Positions 24,801-38,871 of a DNA stretch of 64,000 bases are shown piece by piece (position 1 is the stretch's first letter; every line of letters starts with the position of its first letter). The position numbers were made by a program, and so were the translations under genes. The stretch is from Parasitella parasitica (Eukaryota > Mucoromycota > Mucoromycetes > Mucorales > Mucoraceae). The notes below the pieces were generated by a model. The model was not told the DNA's origin, did not search any database, and worked only from the letters and a program-made list of their open reading frames with translations. Where the stretch lies: contig MU619273.1 in NCBI GenBank assembly GCA_025201805.1, positions 1-64,000 on the forward strand, given 5' to 3'.

Positions 24801-24897
24801 TGATCCAGAAACTTATGCTGTTACAGCTGATGGTGTGGATTGTGTGTGTGACCCTGTATCAACACTGCCCATGACCCAATCCATCTATTTATTTTAA
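21803..24897 (+). CDS. Urease (single-chain, eukaryotic type)
   Basis: Eight or more exons, about 830 residues, with the bacterial gamma, beta and alpha subunits fused in one chain. Gamma part: [16 protein letters not shown] plus [18 protein letters not shown]. Beta part: [18 protein letters not shown] and [18 protein letters not shown]. Alpha part starts [20 protein letters not shown]. Active-site residues are in place: HVHYICPQ (nickel ligands), [13 protein letters not shown] (carbamylated Lys), [25 protein letters not shown], the flap Cys (MLMVCHHL) and SSDCQAMGR, where Cys replaces the usual Ser beside the Asp ligand. The first exon ends after 15 codons. The enzyme hydrolyses urea to ammonia and carbamate in the cytosol and needs UreG, encoded divergently upstream. 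The intron before the [12 protein letters not shown] exon has a 12-T run. Confidence 0.96.
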
Positions 24898-25261
24898 CCC
24901 TCTCATTAGAAATCATGATACTCATATATACACACTCTCTCAAATAATAATAATAGTAATACTAGCAATAAATGCATTTCATTGAAATCAGCTCTATTAC
25001 TACAAAGTAATTTCAAGCAATTTAATGAACCAAGACAGCTTGCTGCACGTTGCTTAACGTTTTACGAAGACGACTTTTATGAGAGGCTATATGTCCACCA
25101 CGTACCTATTCAACGAGGCTCACACCAGCCCAGATGCCACTCCTAGATGTTCATAATAATCTACAAATAATGGGATGGAGCGCCGTTATGAGTGAACATT
25201 ATAGGAGATGATGACAGTTATTAAATGGGAATGAGCCATCATAATGCGACAGGCGTGAAAA
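24898..25261. other. Intergenic, urease 3' flank
   Basis: AT-rich 3' flank with AATAATAATA-type tracts. No gene is seen. Confidence 0.5.
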
Positions 25262-25418
25262 ATGTACAGTCTTTTTATGGTCTCTGAAAAAAAAAAAGCT
25301 CATGTAAATGGTAAATGGTGAATGGTAAATGTCACGGTGTTTGTGATAATATATATTAGGGTTTCTGATAACAAACCTTCTATTTCTGATAAAAACTGAA
25401 AAGTTTCTGAGAGAAGAT
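25262..25418. repeat. Left terminal inverted repeat of the 2 kb element
   Basis: Inverted counterpart of 27088-27232, at roughly 70-75 percent by eye, with several gaps. Confidence 0.72.
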
Positions 25419-27087
25419 GAGCCACACCTGTTTTATCGTTTTACTATGAAGAAAGGTATATTGTAGCATCAAAAATATTTTCTTTATATAGCTGTGTTAT
25501 GTACTAGAATTGATATTGACGTGATATCATCTCCAGATAGATGTTTTTTACAGCTTAAAAGCAAGAACTTTAGCTTTTTGTGTCATTTTTTGATCGATTT
25601 TCATATTTAAAATTGTCCTAAAAACACCAGAAATAGTATCCATTGGGAAAAAACTATATTATATATGATTTTGGTGCAATTTGAGCATGATTTTTTTTTC
25701 GATGTAAAATGACGGATTTTTTCAATTTTTTCCTTGTATCCACGCATCCAAAATCATTGATTATGCATTATTCTCGATTTTGACCTCAAAAATGCAACTT
25801 TTTACTATGACATATATTGGAGGAAAATGATCGTAAAAGACCATTCCTTGATCTGAAAGACTGGAAATGCGCTTTGATTAAACAAAATATTGAATTTTCC
25901 CTCTTGATCTGTTTTGAGGTTTTCTCAACTTAATTCCTTCCATAAGCATACGAGAATTATGAAATAACACCATCGTGTAGAGCGTCCAAAAATACAGCTA
26001 TTATCATAGACTGACAGCCGTGGTATGCATAGTTTCAGAGGATGATATTTTGCCTTAAAAAAGTAATTTTGTTTTCTAATTGTACAAATGGAGTTTCTGA
26101 AAGAATTTTTCCTTCCTGATTTTGGACGCGTTTAATCTCCGCTATCAAAGAAAAAATGGTATTTTTTTAACGAAAGCATTAGCTTTGAGAAGCCATAGCT
26201 TACTCAATTCAAAAGAAAAACAATCCAAATCTAGTGTATATAAATAATGTACTTCTTGGCTTTTTAATGGTAGTAATTGCATGTCTGCACATGGCCTGAC
26301 GATCTCACGCTCCGATTTTGAAATATACTTTTTCGTAAAAAAGTCAAAAAAGTCGTTACCTTCATCCGATGTCAACTTAAAAACTACAAAAACTTGCTCT
26401 AAGCTATGCAGCAATGTAATAAAAAAGTGCCTTATAGTATAATGCATTATTTTATATTACTTGTTTTTGTGTTTGAGATTGCTAAACATTGTTTTCTTAC
26501 ATTTTTTGTCTTTTGTCTGACAATAACACACTGAAGTTCGCCTAGACCAAACAAATAAAAATAGGCGCCTTAAACCTACAATGACTTTACAAAGGCACAC
26601 ACTTTTGAACCATTCCAATATTATGGAAAAGATGGCACAGGCTTGACTAGCTGTTCTACTGAGCAATTGGATATAAAAAACCCAGCTTGGTATATGTCTG
26701 ACAAGACCTTCTACACAAGAAAATGCCAGAGAAAATTAAACAATCTGCCACCAGGATAACACACCCATTCATAAAAAGTTATCTGTATAGCAATTTGTGA
26801 AATCTCAAGGACATAAATGTGTTTATCTTCAACCTTGCTCTCCGTTTCTGAAATCTAATGAAAGGTTTTTGATCCAAAGTCAACTGACACGCTTACACCC
26901 AGAATCACAGATGTTTGTCAATAGACAACCGCAAAATTTTTCAAAGACTACCTTGAGCTTAAAGATATGATATATATAGCTTATTTCACAACACAGTCTC
27001 TTTGTATTTTCACTATGGATGAAACAAAGCAATTACTGCTTTTCTATAAATACGGAAATCCCCACTTGAATTCTTTTTAGGGAGATA

Positions 27088-27232
27088 TTTCTCTTTTCTT
27101 AGAAACTTCTTCTCTTTTATTAGAAATAAAAGGTCTATTACCAGAAACGCCAATATATATTATTACAATCATTATGACCTTTACCATTTACTTGAATTTT
27201 TCTTTTTCAAAAGCTGCAAAATGACAGTACAT
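27088..27232. repeat. Right terminal inverted repeat of the 2 kb element
   Basis: Inverted counterpart of 25262-25418. Confidence 0.72.
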
Positions 27233-28059
27233 GATTAGCTAAAAATATTAAAAAAAAAATTGCTCCCTCCCCTTATTCTCGTTATGAAGAACCTATAAAA
27301 TAAAATAGTGAGTGAATATCACGCCTTTCATTGGAGATCTAATCCTTTTCCTGAATTTTTTTACCGTTTTTCTGGCTGGTTCAAATATTCAGAGCGACAC
27401 CAAAAATATATATCGAATGTCAATGATTCTTCATAAAAACATCGTTTAAGGAAGAAGAACAAAAATAATAGAAATTAAAAAAAGTGCGCAAGTGATAGCC
27501 ATCATTGTGCCTGAATTATTCAAACTTAAAACAGGTACTAATACTTTGATTTTATTGATTTAACATTTTTTTGTGAAATGTATAATTGAAGTGTACGGAG
27601 CTCCGATGTAGTGGGTCCAAAGAATTTGTACTATACATATTCATCTACGTGACACAACTCGATAATGAAAGACCCTCCATATTTGCTATCTTCATTCTAT
27701 TTCGTTTGCGATTTCTATAGCAGCTTTACACCCTTTACTGCCTACGTATTAATCTGCGATATTTGCATATCATTATATACTTTCACTAACATTCTTACTC
27801 TTTTCAACTCATTCAGAACTTCAAAAAGCATAAAATCATTCAACCAATTACGTTTTTTACAACATTTTTGATAGAAGAACAAGAGATTGTCTTATTTCTT
27901 TACCCTCGATATCCTCTCCTTAAACACATATGGTAATAGATTGAAAGAAGAAATTCAAGTTTATTTTGAATAAACTGCGAGTTGAGTATCTGAGAACAGA
28001 AATTTAGCTAGAGCAAGCACGCAAAATGGGGTATTCAGTATAGCAAATTGGCCAATTAA
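27233..28059. other. Intergenic, no gene seen
   Basis: AT-rich DNA between two mobile elements. A 68-codon frame at 27665-27871 is not recognisable. Confidence 0.5.
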
Positions 28060-28696
28060 GAGCATCTCCAATGGAGATGCTAAACAAAAAGCCATTCAAA
28101 GCACCCTTTTTTTTTACTACCCGAAAATTTCTTGTCTGCTTTTTTGGAAGTGCTAATTTGAGACGAAAATTTTAGTCATTTTCTTTGTCTGAAATCAAGC
28201 GATCTGATTCTTGTAAATCATCATTTAAAAAATGGTTATTTTTGATGGACATTTTGATATGATATTTGGTCAAAAGTAATTAAGGGTGTGTAATATCTAA
28301 AATTATGTAATTGAGGTTTTCTGGAATAATATGAAATTCGAACTATTGATAAAATATATAAGGTATTTATACTGTTTGATATTCAGTTATAATGATATGC
28401 TTTGGTTATTCGGTTATATATATTTGATATGGTTAAGAAGGAGCTTGATACCAGAAAGGTAATGGTAGCTACGCACCGGCCTTTGTTTACAGTTAAGCAA
28501 TCATCTTGGAACACCTAGAGTATTATCAGCAACACAAATTTCAATATAGCTTTTTCAACATGACGCCAAATTTGGCTTCCTGGCAATCTTATTTTACCTT
28601 TTGCTAAATATAACACCTTGCTTACCTGGTCCGTTGGAGACCGTTTTTATTTATTTGGAGGTATTTTGGAAATTAGCATCTCCGTTGGAGATGCTC
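28060..28696. mobile_element. PIF/Harbinger-like MITE with TAA target duplication
   Basis: The element begins GAGCATCTCCAATGGAGAT and ends with the inverted counterpart ATCTCCGTTGGAGATGCTC. It is flanked on both sides by TAA (28057-28059 and 28697-28699), the 3-bp target duplication (TAA/TTA) typical of PIF/Harbinger elements. Each end is itself a near-perfect hairpin (GCATCTCC ... GGAGATGC). A further palindromic block, GGTCTCCAACGGACC, lies near the right end (reverse strand of ~28629-28643). At 637 bp with no coding frame it is non-autonomous. Confidence 0.85.
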
Positions 28697-29408
28697 TAAA
28701 CCAGCATGATTTGACATTTTCAATACACAACACCATACAAATTTAAACTTGCGCGAGCAAAAAAAGTAAACATTGGGCTGCATTTACAAAGACTAAAATT
28801 TAACGTTATTCAATGCATGAACGTTACAAGTCTTATATTAGAGTACTTATAACTATGGGTAATACTATTATCAAACTTGAATTGCTGATGATCTATCATC
28901 ATGTGGAGGAATCCTGATTTATTTGATCTAGTTCAGATACAACAAATTGAGAAAAGGAGAAATCGATTGGATCCGAACCGGACTTTGATAGTGTGCCCCT
29001 CAGTAATACAACTTTTATGCAAGAACCGAAATGTTTTTAAACCACTGTGCTTAAGCATATAGAAGAACTAACCTTTGGTAGTCATCAATGAGTATGCTCG
29101 TAATAAAATTAATGCAATTCCTCCACTGTTATGTTTCTGCAAATAATTGCAATTGCTGCATATCACAGCCGAAGACAATTATCAAAATGGTTAACAAATT
29201 TAACTGTCAATACGCACAAACGATACAGAGTACAATTGATGATCTTTTAGTAGTTATCAATTGTTGTATTTATCAATACATAACGTCACAAGGTCATGTA
29301 TGTAATATAAATTTATATACAAAGTTCTTTATTTAATTCTTTTTCTTTTTTTTTCCCACTTTCTCTTTTCTACTTCTACTTTATCTCTATCTACTTGAAG
29401 CGTAAAAA
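28697..29408. other. Intergenic upstream of the RBR gene
   Basis: AT-rich; the last ~70 bases are a C/T-rich tract ahead of the RBR start and are likely promoter or 5' UTR. An 82-codon frame at 29088-29336 is Cys/Asn-rich but unrecognised. Confidence 0.5.
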
Positions 29409-30806
29409 ATGTATGAATCTGAAGATTCAAGCGTAGCAAGCAGCTCATTTGGTGACCAAGATGAGATGGAACATTTCATGAACAGATGCTCTATTTGTTT
29501 TGATGCGCAGCTTGATTTCTGTCTGGAGCACTGTAGAGATCAGTATTGCCTAGACTGTTTCCAAAAGTATGTGTACAGGACACAGTAAATAAGGCAATGC
29601 ACACAGTACTAACATGCTCTACCTTTTAGATACATTGTCGAAGTGGTTAAATCATCATGGGGCTTGAGTGTGACTCCTATCAGGTGTCCTGTTTGCACTG
29701 AATTGATACCAAAGCATGAGTGGACTCAATATGTGCCTCAAATGGTTATTGAAATCTATGACAAATTTAATAAACCTTACAGAAGCTATACCAGGTCCTG
29801 CCCTCACTGCGAAAATGAAATGACACCGTGCGTCTATACCAGCAGCAAAAATCAATTAATGCAGCCAAAGTAAGTCTCGAGCGAATGTATAAATTGGTTG
29901 CATGTACTAAATGTATACGCCGTACATTTCGTTTCTTGGATAGCAGTAGACTGTTCTGTGATATCATGGAATCCATGCTGTATTCCTGTCATCAAGGCGA
30001 ATCCCATAAAAACCACACAGATCACATTGCAGTCAAACGATGGATTACAATTTACAAACGTCAAGATTGGTCAGACTCTAAGCTCTTAAATCTCTACAAA
30101 AGTATCATGCGAGATGTATTAACATTTGAAGAAATCCACATTAATCAACAATCGAAAAAGTTTGCTCACAACATTTCTCAAGAGTTTATCAATAATTTCT
30201 GCGTAAAGCCAGAAGTTTGGAAGCAATTGCAGTTTGCACATATCAGTAACTTTCCTCAAATGAGCTGGTATGTTATGTGAGGAGTATATTAACAAAGCTA
30301 AACTCTTGTACAGTACTAGCTGTCACTTGTCCATTTGCTTGCATTGTGGATACGATGCTCATAGAGACTTGACTTGTGAAGATAACATGAAGCTCATTGC
30401 GTCCAGTAAATCTATCGCAAAAGATATCAAAGAGACCGTTGAATGGAAGCTGGCCAACAGTCGACGATGTCCTAATTGTTCCATCATGATCAACAGAGAT
30501 GAAGGGTGCAATAAAGTAGATTGCTCTTATTGTGGATTCTGCTTTTGCTGGGCATGTAGATCATCATGGGCAGAAGTAAGCTTTGGTCATTGGGCTATGT
30601 ATACCTGCCTAACTCTTTCTTTTCAGGGCTGCGGTTTCTATAGATGTGCCAATATAACAAGCGAAGTTACCATGGTAACAAACTCATCTGTATTAACTAC
30701 TACGAACACTGAAGAAAAGACAGAAATCGGTGTGCCCAACATGAAAAGCATCCAAGCAAGACTGGTAACAAATCATCAACACCCACATCGTATGGAACTC
30801 GACTAA
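29409..30806 (+). CDS. RBR (RING-IBR-RING) E3 ubiquitin ligase
   Basis: Five exons. The protein starts MYESEDSSVASSSFGDQDEM, then RING1 (CSICFDAQLDFCLEHCRDQY ... CPVC), a linker with extra Cys pairs, an IBR segment (CTSCHLSICLHCGYDAHRDL) and RING2 (CPNCSIMINRDEGCNKVDC ... CWAC). The Cys of EGCNKV is at the position of the catalytic Cys of Parkin/HOIP-type RING2, so a thioester-forming ligase is expected. Two introns, near 29870 and 30269, sit where simple reading would break frame; splicing them restores continuous zinc-ligand spacing. The C-terminus is Thr/Asn-rich with no known domain. Substrates cannot be told. A 42-A run lies about 160 bp beyond the stop. Confidence 0.88.
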
Positions 30807-30968
30807 ACATATCCCTCCCTTTCACTGTTATCCTTAACGTAATATGGTCTTTTCTTTTCTTTTTTTTTATATATTAAAAAAATCAATCGCTTAATTTGGA
30901 TGTGTTATTAGGTGCCTGTATCAATTTGAATAGAAGATCTTTTTTCCACTAATCTATCCTTGAACTAT

Positions 30969-31014
<46 letters not shown>

Positions 31015-31637
31015 ATCTAGATGGAAAGTTTCAAGGAAAAATGTCATCCACCTCTTTAAAAGATGAAGTAGAATCTGATTACTGGAAATTGATCCAAATC
31101 AGAAATTTTCATAGAAAGAGTCCTGGCCGTTGGATGCTGACATTCATGTGGAGAAAGGATAGCTAGTATAGTTTCCATCGTACATCGCGTATGAAATAGT
31201 TCCTGAAACCAGAAGAAATCTCTACTTTTAAGTTTTCTAGACATGTTGCGTAGGGATAAAGGCAACAACCAGCAGAGACCATGACATTTAATCCCAATTC
31301 TGCTTGAAAGAGACTTCCATCTTGCGATCTTTGTTTGAGGAGATTACGGGGTAGCTCAGTATGATTCATCCATTTTTGATGAGACGGACAACTTGTGCTG
31401 CCCAGACAAGCTACATGATCAGTATAATACAAGCTGGCTATTCTACCATGAAGTCATAATTCACTGCTTTGTGTTCTAAAATAGCCAAACTAGAGATTTT
31501 GTGTATTTGACTTTTATGGGAGCCGATTCATCCGTGTAAATAGATGGTCCGTTCATTATAGTGAAATAACGTTTACTTTTTTTTTTTTTTCCTTTTTTTT
31601 CTTTCCTTTTTCTCCTTTTTTCTTTCCACTTGAGAGA
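30807..31637. other. Intergenic with 42-A tract and unresolved frames
   Basis: Contains an uninterrupted run of 42 A (30970-31011). After it, minus-strand frames (31056-31268, 31163-31432) read as if they had once been coding, for example MLPLSLRNMSRKLKSRDF and YTDESAPIKVKYTKSL near 31520, but they are broken and I recognise no family. The final ~70 bases are T-rich and precede the YPP1-like start. Confidence 0.4.
30970..31011. repeat. Poly(A) tract, 42 nt
   Basis: Longest homopolymer in the window; pure A. Confidence 0.95.
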
Positions 31638-34600
31638 ATGGTGACAAATAAAGCACTCACCATTTCAAAGGAAATAGATATCGCTCGTTGTAAGGGAAAT
31701 TGGCAGGCTATACCTGAATTAGCCAGAAGATACAAGAAGCACAACCCGAACGGCTTTGGTAAAGTTTTTTTTGTTTTTTTTTTGTTTTTCATGTGTATGC
31801 ATGCTCTTGCTGTCTAATCACACTGCTACTCGCATCCCCTCCTCTCCCCGACAAAAGCCCTTGAACAGTCAATTCTAGCAGAAGCCCGTCTGTCAAACGT
31901 ACTTGAGAGCAATCGTCCAGATTCGAAAAAACTATTTGCAAATGATTCACCTACTAGCATCAGCTTGACGACACGTGTAGCACCAGCTCTGATGAAGCCA
32001 ATCCAGCAACAGTTGTCAACAGCCTTAGGCGACAAGGAACAAAGCGCAGAGACTCAATTGGTAAAGCAAGTATGTATTACGAGGCGTCTTGGTGATATCA
32101 AAGGGTATTCATGGATGGTATGTTAGATGGTGAGGATCATCCTTGCAAGAACGTGGTTCGAGTGTGGTGAATATCAGAATGCGTTAGACGCTATAAGCGA
32201 GGCCGGTTATGAAAATGTAGAGCCATCATCTGGGTATGGTCATGTTTTGTTTATGCAAGCTATTTCTATAAAAGGTACGTTTTATGGCATCCACGTAAGG
32301 AAGTACAGTGTGATTGAGATACTGCTCGTACCTATAGCAATGTCATTGGATTTATTACAAAAAGATGCACTGGAAGCATATGATGTATTGTCATCTACAG
32401 TCAACCTATATGCAGAGGTAATTGACCTGATTTTGGCTGATTGGGCCGAAGAAGGTCTTTACAGAGGCACACTACTTGCTTTGAGTGATAGGTATATCCA
32501 TTAGAGAGAGGGGGAAAAAATCCATGTGTAACATGGCACGAAGCTAAAACATAAATTTATAGCTGTCAAACAAATGAAACAGATCGAACCATGAATCTTA
32601 TCAGAGCATACCAAAAGGCTTGCTCAGCACAACCAAATACCTGGAAAATCTACAAGCGCATAGTTGTCACTCGGTATTCGTCAAGATATCTTTCCAGTCT
32701 GTATAAAGCAGATCAATACCAGCCACCTGTTGCTTTCAGCGAAACAGAAGAGGGAAAACAATGTAGCGAGTATGTATAATTCGACAGATACTGGAGCAAC
32801 CGTTTATTGATGCAATTGGAATGAAAATAGAGAACAATTTTTAGACGCTAAAAGAGCCTACGATCACCAGCTATTCAGCATTGAAGTCATGCAACTCCAC
32901 ACCGTGTATGAAAAGTTAGTGTATTCATTGGCGCATTTTCCTCGATCTGGCCAAATGAATACACTAGTCTTAGACTTTGTAAACAGCTTGGCAGAAGACT
33001 TTGAGATTGTGGGAGGATCAGAAACCGAAAAGAGAGGCTACGTCGAGGCATTGAACCGTGCATCCATGAAAACATTCAATTCGCCTTGTATCACCAGACA
33101 TTTGTTTCACGCATTAGTTCAGCTGGGTGATTACGAGCAGGCAGAGCATGCGCTTCGCACCTATTTGTATCTAGTCGGTTTGGAATCGAAAGCCCTGGTA
33201 GAATCTCGCTCAACGACAGCAGCATTAGCATCAGATTCGTTTGGATACAATACACCTGTCCCTGATGCAGATGAAGTAGAAGAATTAGCCATTGCTGAGG
33301 AACTGAAAAAATCAGACGGCCCGCAACGTAGCGAGGAAGTTGAAGCATTCGACAGTAAGATTAAGTTGCTCGTTACTGCTGTCGAAATGTACTGCAAGGA
33401 ATTATGCAAGGGACCGGACGCTGTAAACATGGCTGAAATGGCCGAGCAATTATACTCCAAGGAAATGGCAGCGAGTGACCAACACGACGCACATTTTGTT
33501 GAAACGGGTGCCTTGATTTACAGAACGTTAGGTGCAGCGTTTGGATTTTTAGCAAGTCAAAGTAAGACATCTGACATTGTGCTCGTTCAGCAAAAGTAAC
33601 TTATTGTAAATAGCTTTTGACCAAGAACGTCGGCCAAAATATCATGAAGTGGCCTTGGCTTCGTTGAGAAAATCGATTGCAATCAATAACCAGAGTTGGG
33701 AAACTTATTATCAGCTCGGCCTTCAGTTGGCAGACATGAGAGATATTGTCCAGGCCATCCAAATGGTGACCCAGTCATTGCAGTACAACCCACATCATTT
33801 ACCGTCATGGCATTTACTTGCATTATTGTGCACATGCCCTATCAAAGACAGCCAAGCGCAGGCACTAAAGACGTGCGAAATTGCACTGACAGAAGCTAGC
33901 AAAATTGCCACCAAGGACAGATGGATAGACTACAGCGATGATATATTACAGCACGTCTTGTTACAAATGACACAGACGCTTTTAGTAGAGCGTGTGCATG
34001 GAGCAGAGGCTGCGTTATCCGCTCAGGAAGCTTTATTTCAAGTTTTCGGCAAGATTATTGTGCCAGAATTGATCCCAGATTCTACGAGTTCAAGCATGTT
34101 ACATGAGGCAATCTCACATGGAAACGCGAGGTACGGCATGGTACTATCAGGGTCTCTAGGAAATATGAGTGTATCCGATGGCTCCAATGGTACGCTTGCA
34201 GTCAAAGACAATTCTACAAAGACAACGTCTCGCAGTCGCAGCGAAAGTAACCCTTCTTTGCAAACAAGAGGTTTAGGGGGCCGCAGTGCCTCAGTATCAT
34301 CATTTACCGGAAGAAAGTTCCACTTGGCTGAAATGTTTGGTTCTAGTCATCTGGACAAAGGAGATGTGAGTAGCACTCGCTCAGTACCACCTCCAGAAGC
34401 AACACTGGTGGCAGCACATAAACAAGGCAGCAAATTGAGTCTATTAGATCCAAAGAGTTTAATCCGGAAGCAAAAGAAGGAGGATTCAGCAGGTTTGTGC
34501 CTAAATTCTGCTGGGGGAGGGGGGGGGGAATTGTACGGTTTGATTGACGTGTATACATAGGAAACACACCTCGTGGGTTATCAACTACAATGGAAGAAAC

Positions 34601-35183
34601 ATCCGCATCTTCAATTCACAGTATCTCCCCTTCGGTCATCAGTGTTCATACACTACTCCAAACAAGCGCGACACTAATAAGGCCGACAACCCATGCAAGA
34701 TTGCAGCATCAGCGTTCGTGTAAAATGCTTTGTGATTTATGGCTGCTCTCAGCAGAGGCCTTTTTAAGGACTGGGAAACTAGAAGAAGCCCTAAAAGCGG
34801 TTTCTGAAGCAGAGAACGTAGACTGGACGACGCATGCTGGAGTTTGGTGTCTTCTGGGCCGAATCCGGCTTGCTGAGAACAAGCCAGACCTAGCAATTTC
34901 AGCCTTCCAAAAAGGACTAGTGACAAAGCCGAATGATGTAGATTGCAGAGTCTGGTTGGCAAAAACATATATTCAGCAAGGACATCTTGAAGTAGCTGAA
35001 GGCCTTTTACAAGCCATTACGCAAGAAAACGGCTGGGATCATGCTTCTGCCTGGTTTTATCTAGCTGAAATCTATATCAAGACGGACCGTTTGGACAAAA
35101 CAAAACACTGTCTATTTTATGCCTTGGAACTAGAAAGTACAACTCCCATTCAATCGTTCATGATTCTACCTAGACTTGTATAA
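31638..35183 (+). CDS. YPP1: YPP1/TTC7-family TPR protein, PI4-kinase plasma-membrane adaptor
   Basis: Eight or so exons, about 950-1,000 residues. The start MVTNKALTISKEIDIARCKG precedes an N-terminal helical region (CKGNWQAIPELARRYKKHN) characteristic of TTC7/Ypp1. Helical-repeat segments continue (DAISEAGYENV, EYQNAL, LRKSIAINNQSWETYYQLGL, DIVQAIQMVTQSLQYNPHH) and a second TPR block closes the protein (LLSAEAFLRTGKLEEALKAV, KPDLAISAFQKGLVTKPND, HASAWFYLAEIYIKTDR). A long Ser-rich disordered insert lies between the blocks. Ypp1/TTC7 bridges Efr3 to the PI 4-kinase Stt4/PI4KA at the plasma membrane. An intron contains a run of G near 34510. The family call rests on the N-terminal and C-terminal blocks. 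Confidence 0.82.
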
Positions 35184-35689
35184 ATAAATTAAATGTAGAT
35201 TCCCTTTTACCATGCAGTTGGGGTTTGCTACAAAAAGAACAATTCAACCTATTGTACTCCTGGCGTTTAGCTCTCCATATTGGCAAATTCTTTGCAATTG
35301 GTAAAATCAGATTTGTACTCGCCTTCTCGCGGGTTGATTGAGTTGGTATTATGGAACATGTGCTGTAAGGGCAAAGAGGTGCATGTTGTTTAGTTTATTT
35401 TTCTTGATGGTATACAACGCTGCTGGTACCAATTATAACATAGACGTGATCTTTTGAAACTCATTAAAGTAATCAATACAACACTGTTTTTTTTATATAT
35501 ATAACAGAGGAGGGATAATAGGCGAGAAGAATACGTAATATAATGTCTATAATACAATAATGAAAGAGGATAGCTGTACAAGTATTTATCCGTATTTTTT
35601 TCTAAGCTTATCAAAAGCAATTTTATCCTACGAAAAAGGAATCGTATTAGAAAGGCCCAATTGTTATTTTTTTTCTTCTCTCTCTCTCT
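35184..35689. other. Convergent intergenic between YPP1 and RIX7
   Basis: About 500 bp holding both 3' flanks, A/T-rich with CT-repeats just beyond the RIX7 stop. No gene is seen. Confidence 0.55.
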
Positions 35690-38598
<2,909 letters not shown>

Positions 38599-38871
38599 GT
38601 CAGTGATATAATGTATATTGTGGAAAGAATAAAAACTAAAAAAATAGGGGGTGTAGAGTTGGTACAAAAAGTAGAAAAAATTTGATTCAAAGAAACTTGA
38701 AACCTCTCCGGTTTGGAATGTGCCATGTCCGGCTAAATGTAGACTTTGGAAGGGTGAACATATAGCCTCCCAACCTAGGCTTTTGGAGGGAGGGGGGGGG
38801 GAGTAGGCATCAAAAGACAAGTTCATATAAGCAAACAGTTTGAATCTTTCTCTCTTTCTTTTACAGGCACG
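38599..38871. promoter_or_regulatory. Divergent promoter shared by RIX7 and eL20
   Basis: The 273-bp space separates the ATGs of RIX7 (minus) and eL20 (plus). It includes an AAAAAATTT block near 38675, reminiscent of the A/T-rich RRPE element of fungal ribosome genes, a G-run (38789-38800), and a long pyrimidine tract immediately before the eL20 ATG, typical of ribosomal protein genes. Binding sites are inferred. Confidence 0.45.

Larger units (their letters stand above)
25262..27232. mobile_element. ~2 kb DNA-transposon-like element with long terminal inverted repeats
   Basis: The two ends are imperfect inverted copies: 25262-25418 matches the reverse complement of 27088-27232. Shared blocks include GTAAATGGTAAA, ATAATATATATT, a GTTTCTG block, ACCTT-TATTTCT and AGTTTCT-AGA. 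The outermost shared bases are ATGTAC on the left and GTACAT on the right. The interior is AT-rich; its longest frame (minus, 26145-26447, 100 codons) shows no transposase motif. The element is therefore probably non-autonomous. I could not define a clean target duplication. Confidence 0.72.

Noticed and set aside
26145..26447. 100-codon minus-strand frame inside the 2 kb element, considered as transposase
   Set aside because: No DDE, zinc-finger or helix-turn-helix motif, and too short.
27665..27871. 68-codon frame in the mobile-element island
   Set aside because: AT-driven composition (Phe, Ile, Ser), no recognisable motif.
28960..29010. GGTTCGGATCC-like sequence on the minus strand, possible tRNA B box
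   Set aside because: The flanking bases do not form a T-arm or acceptor stem, and no A box is in range.
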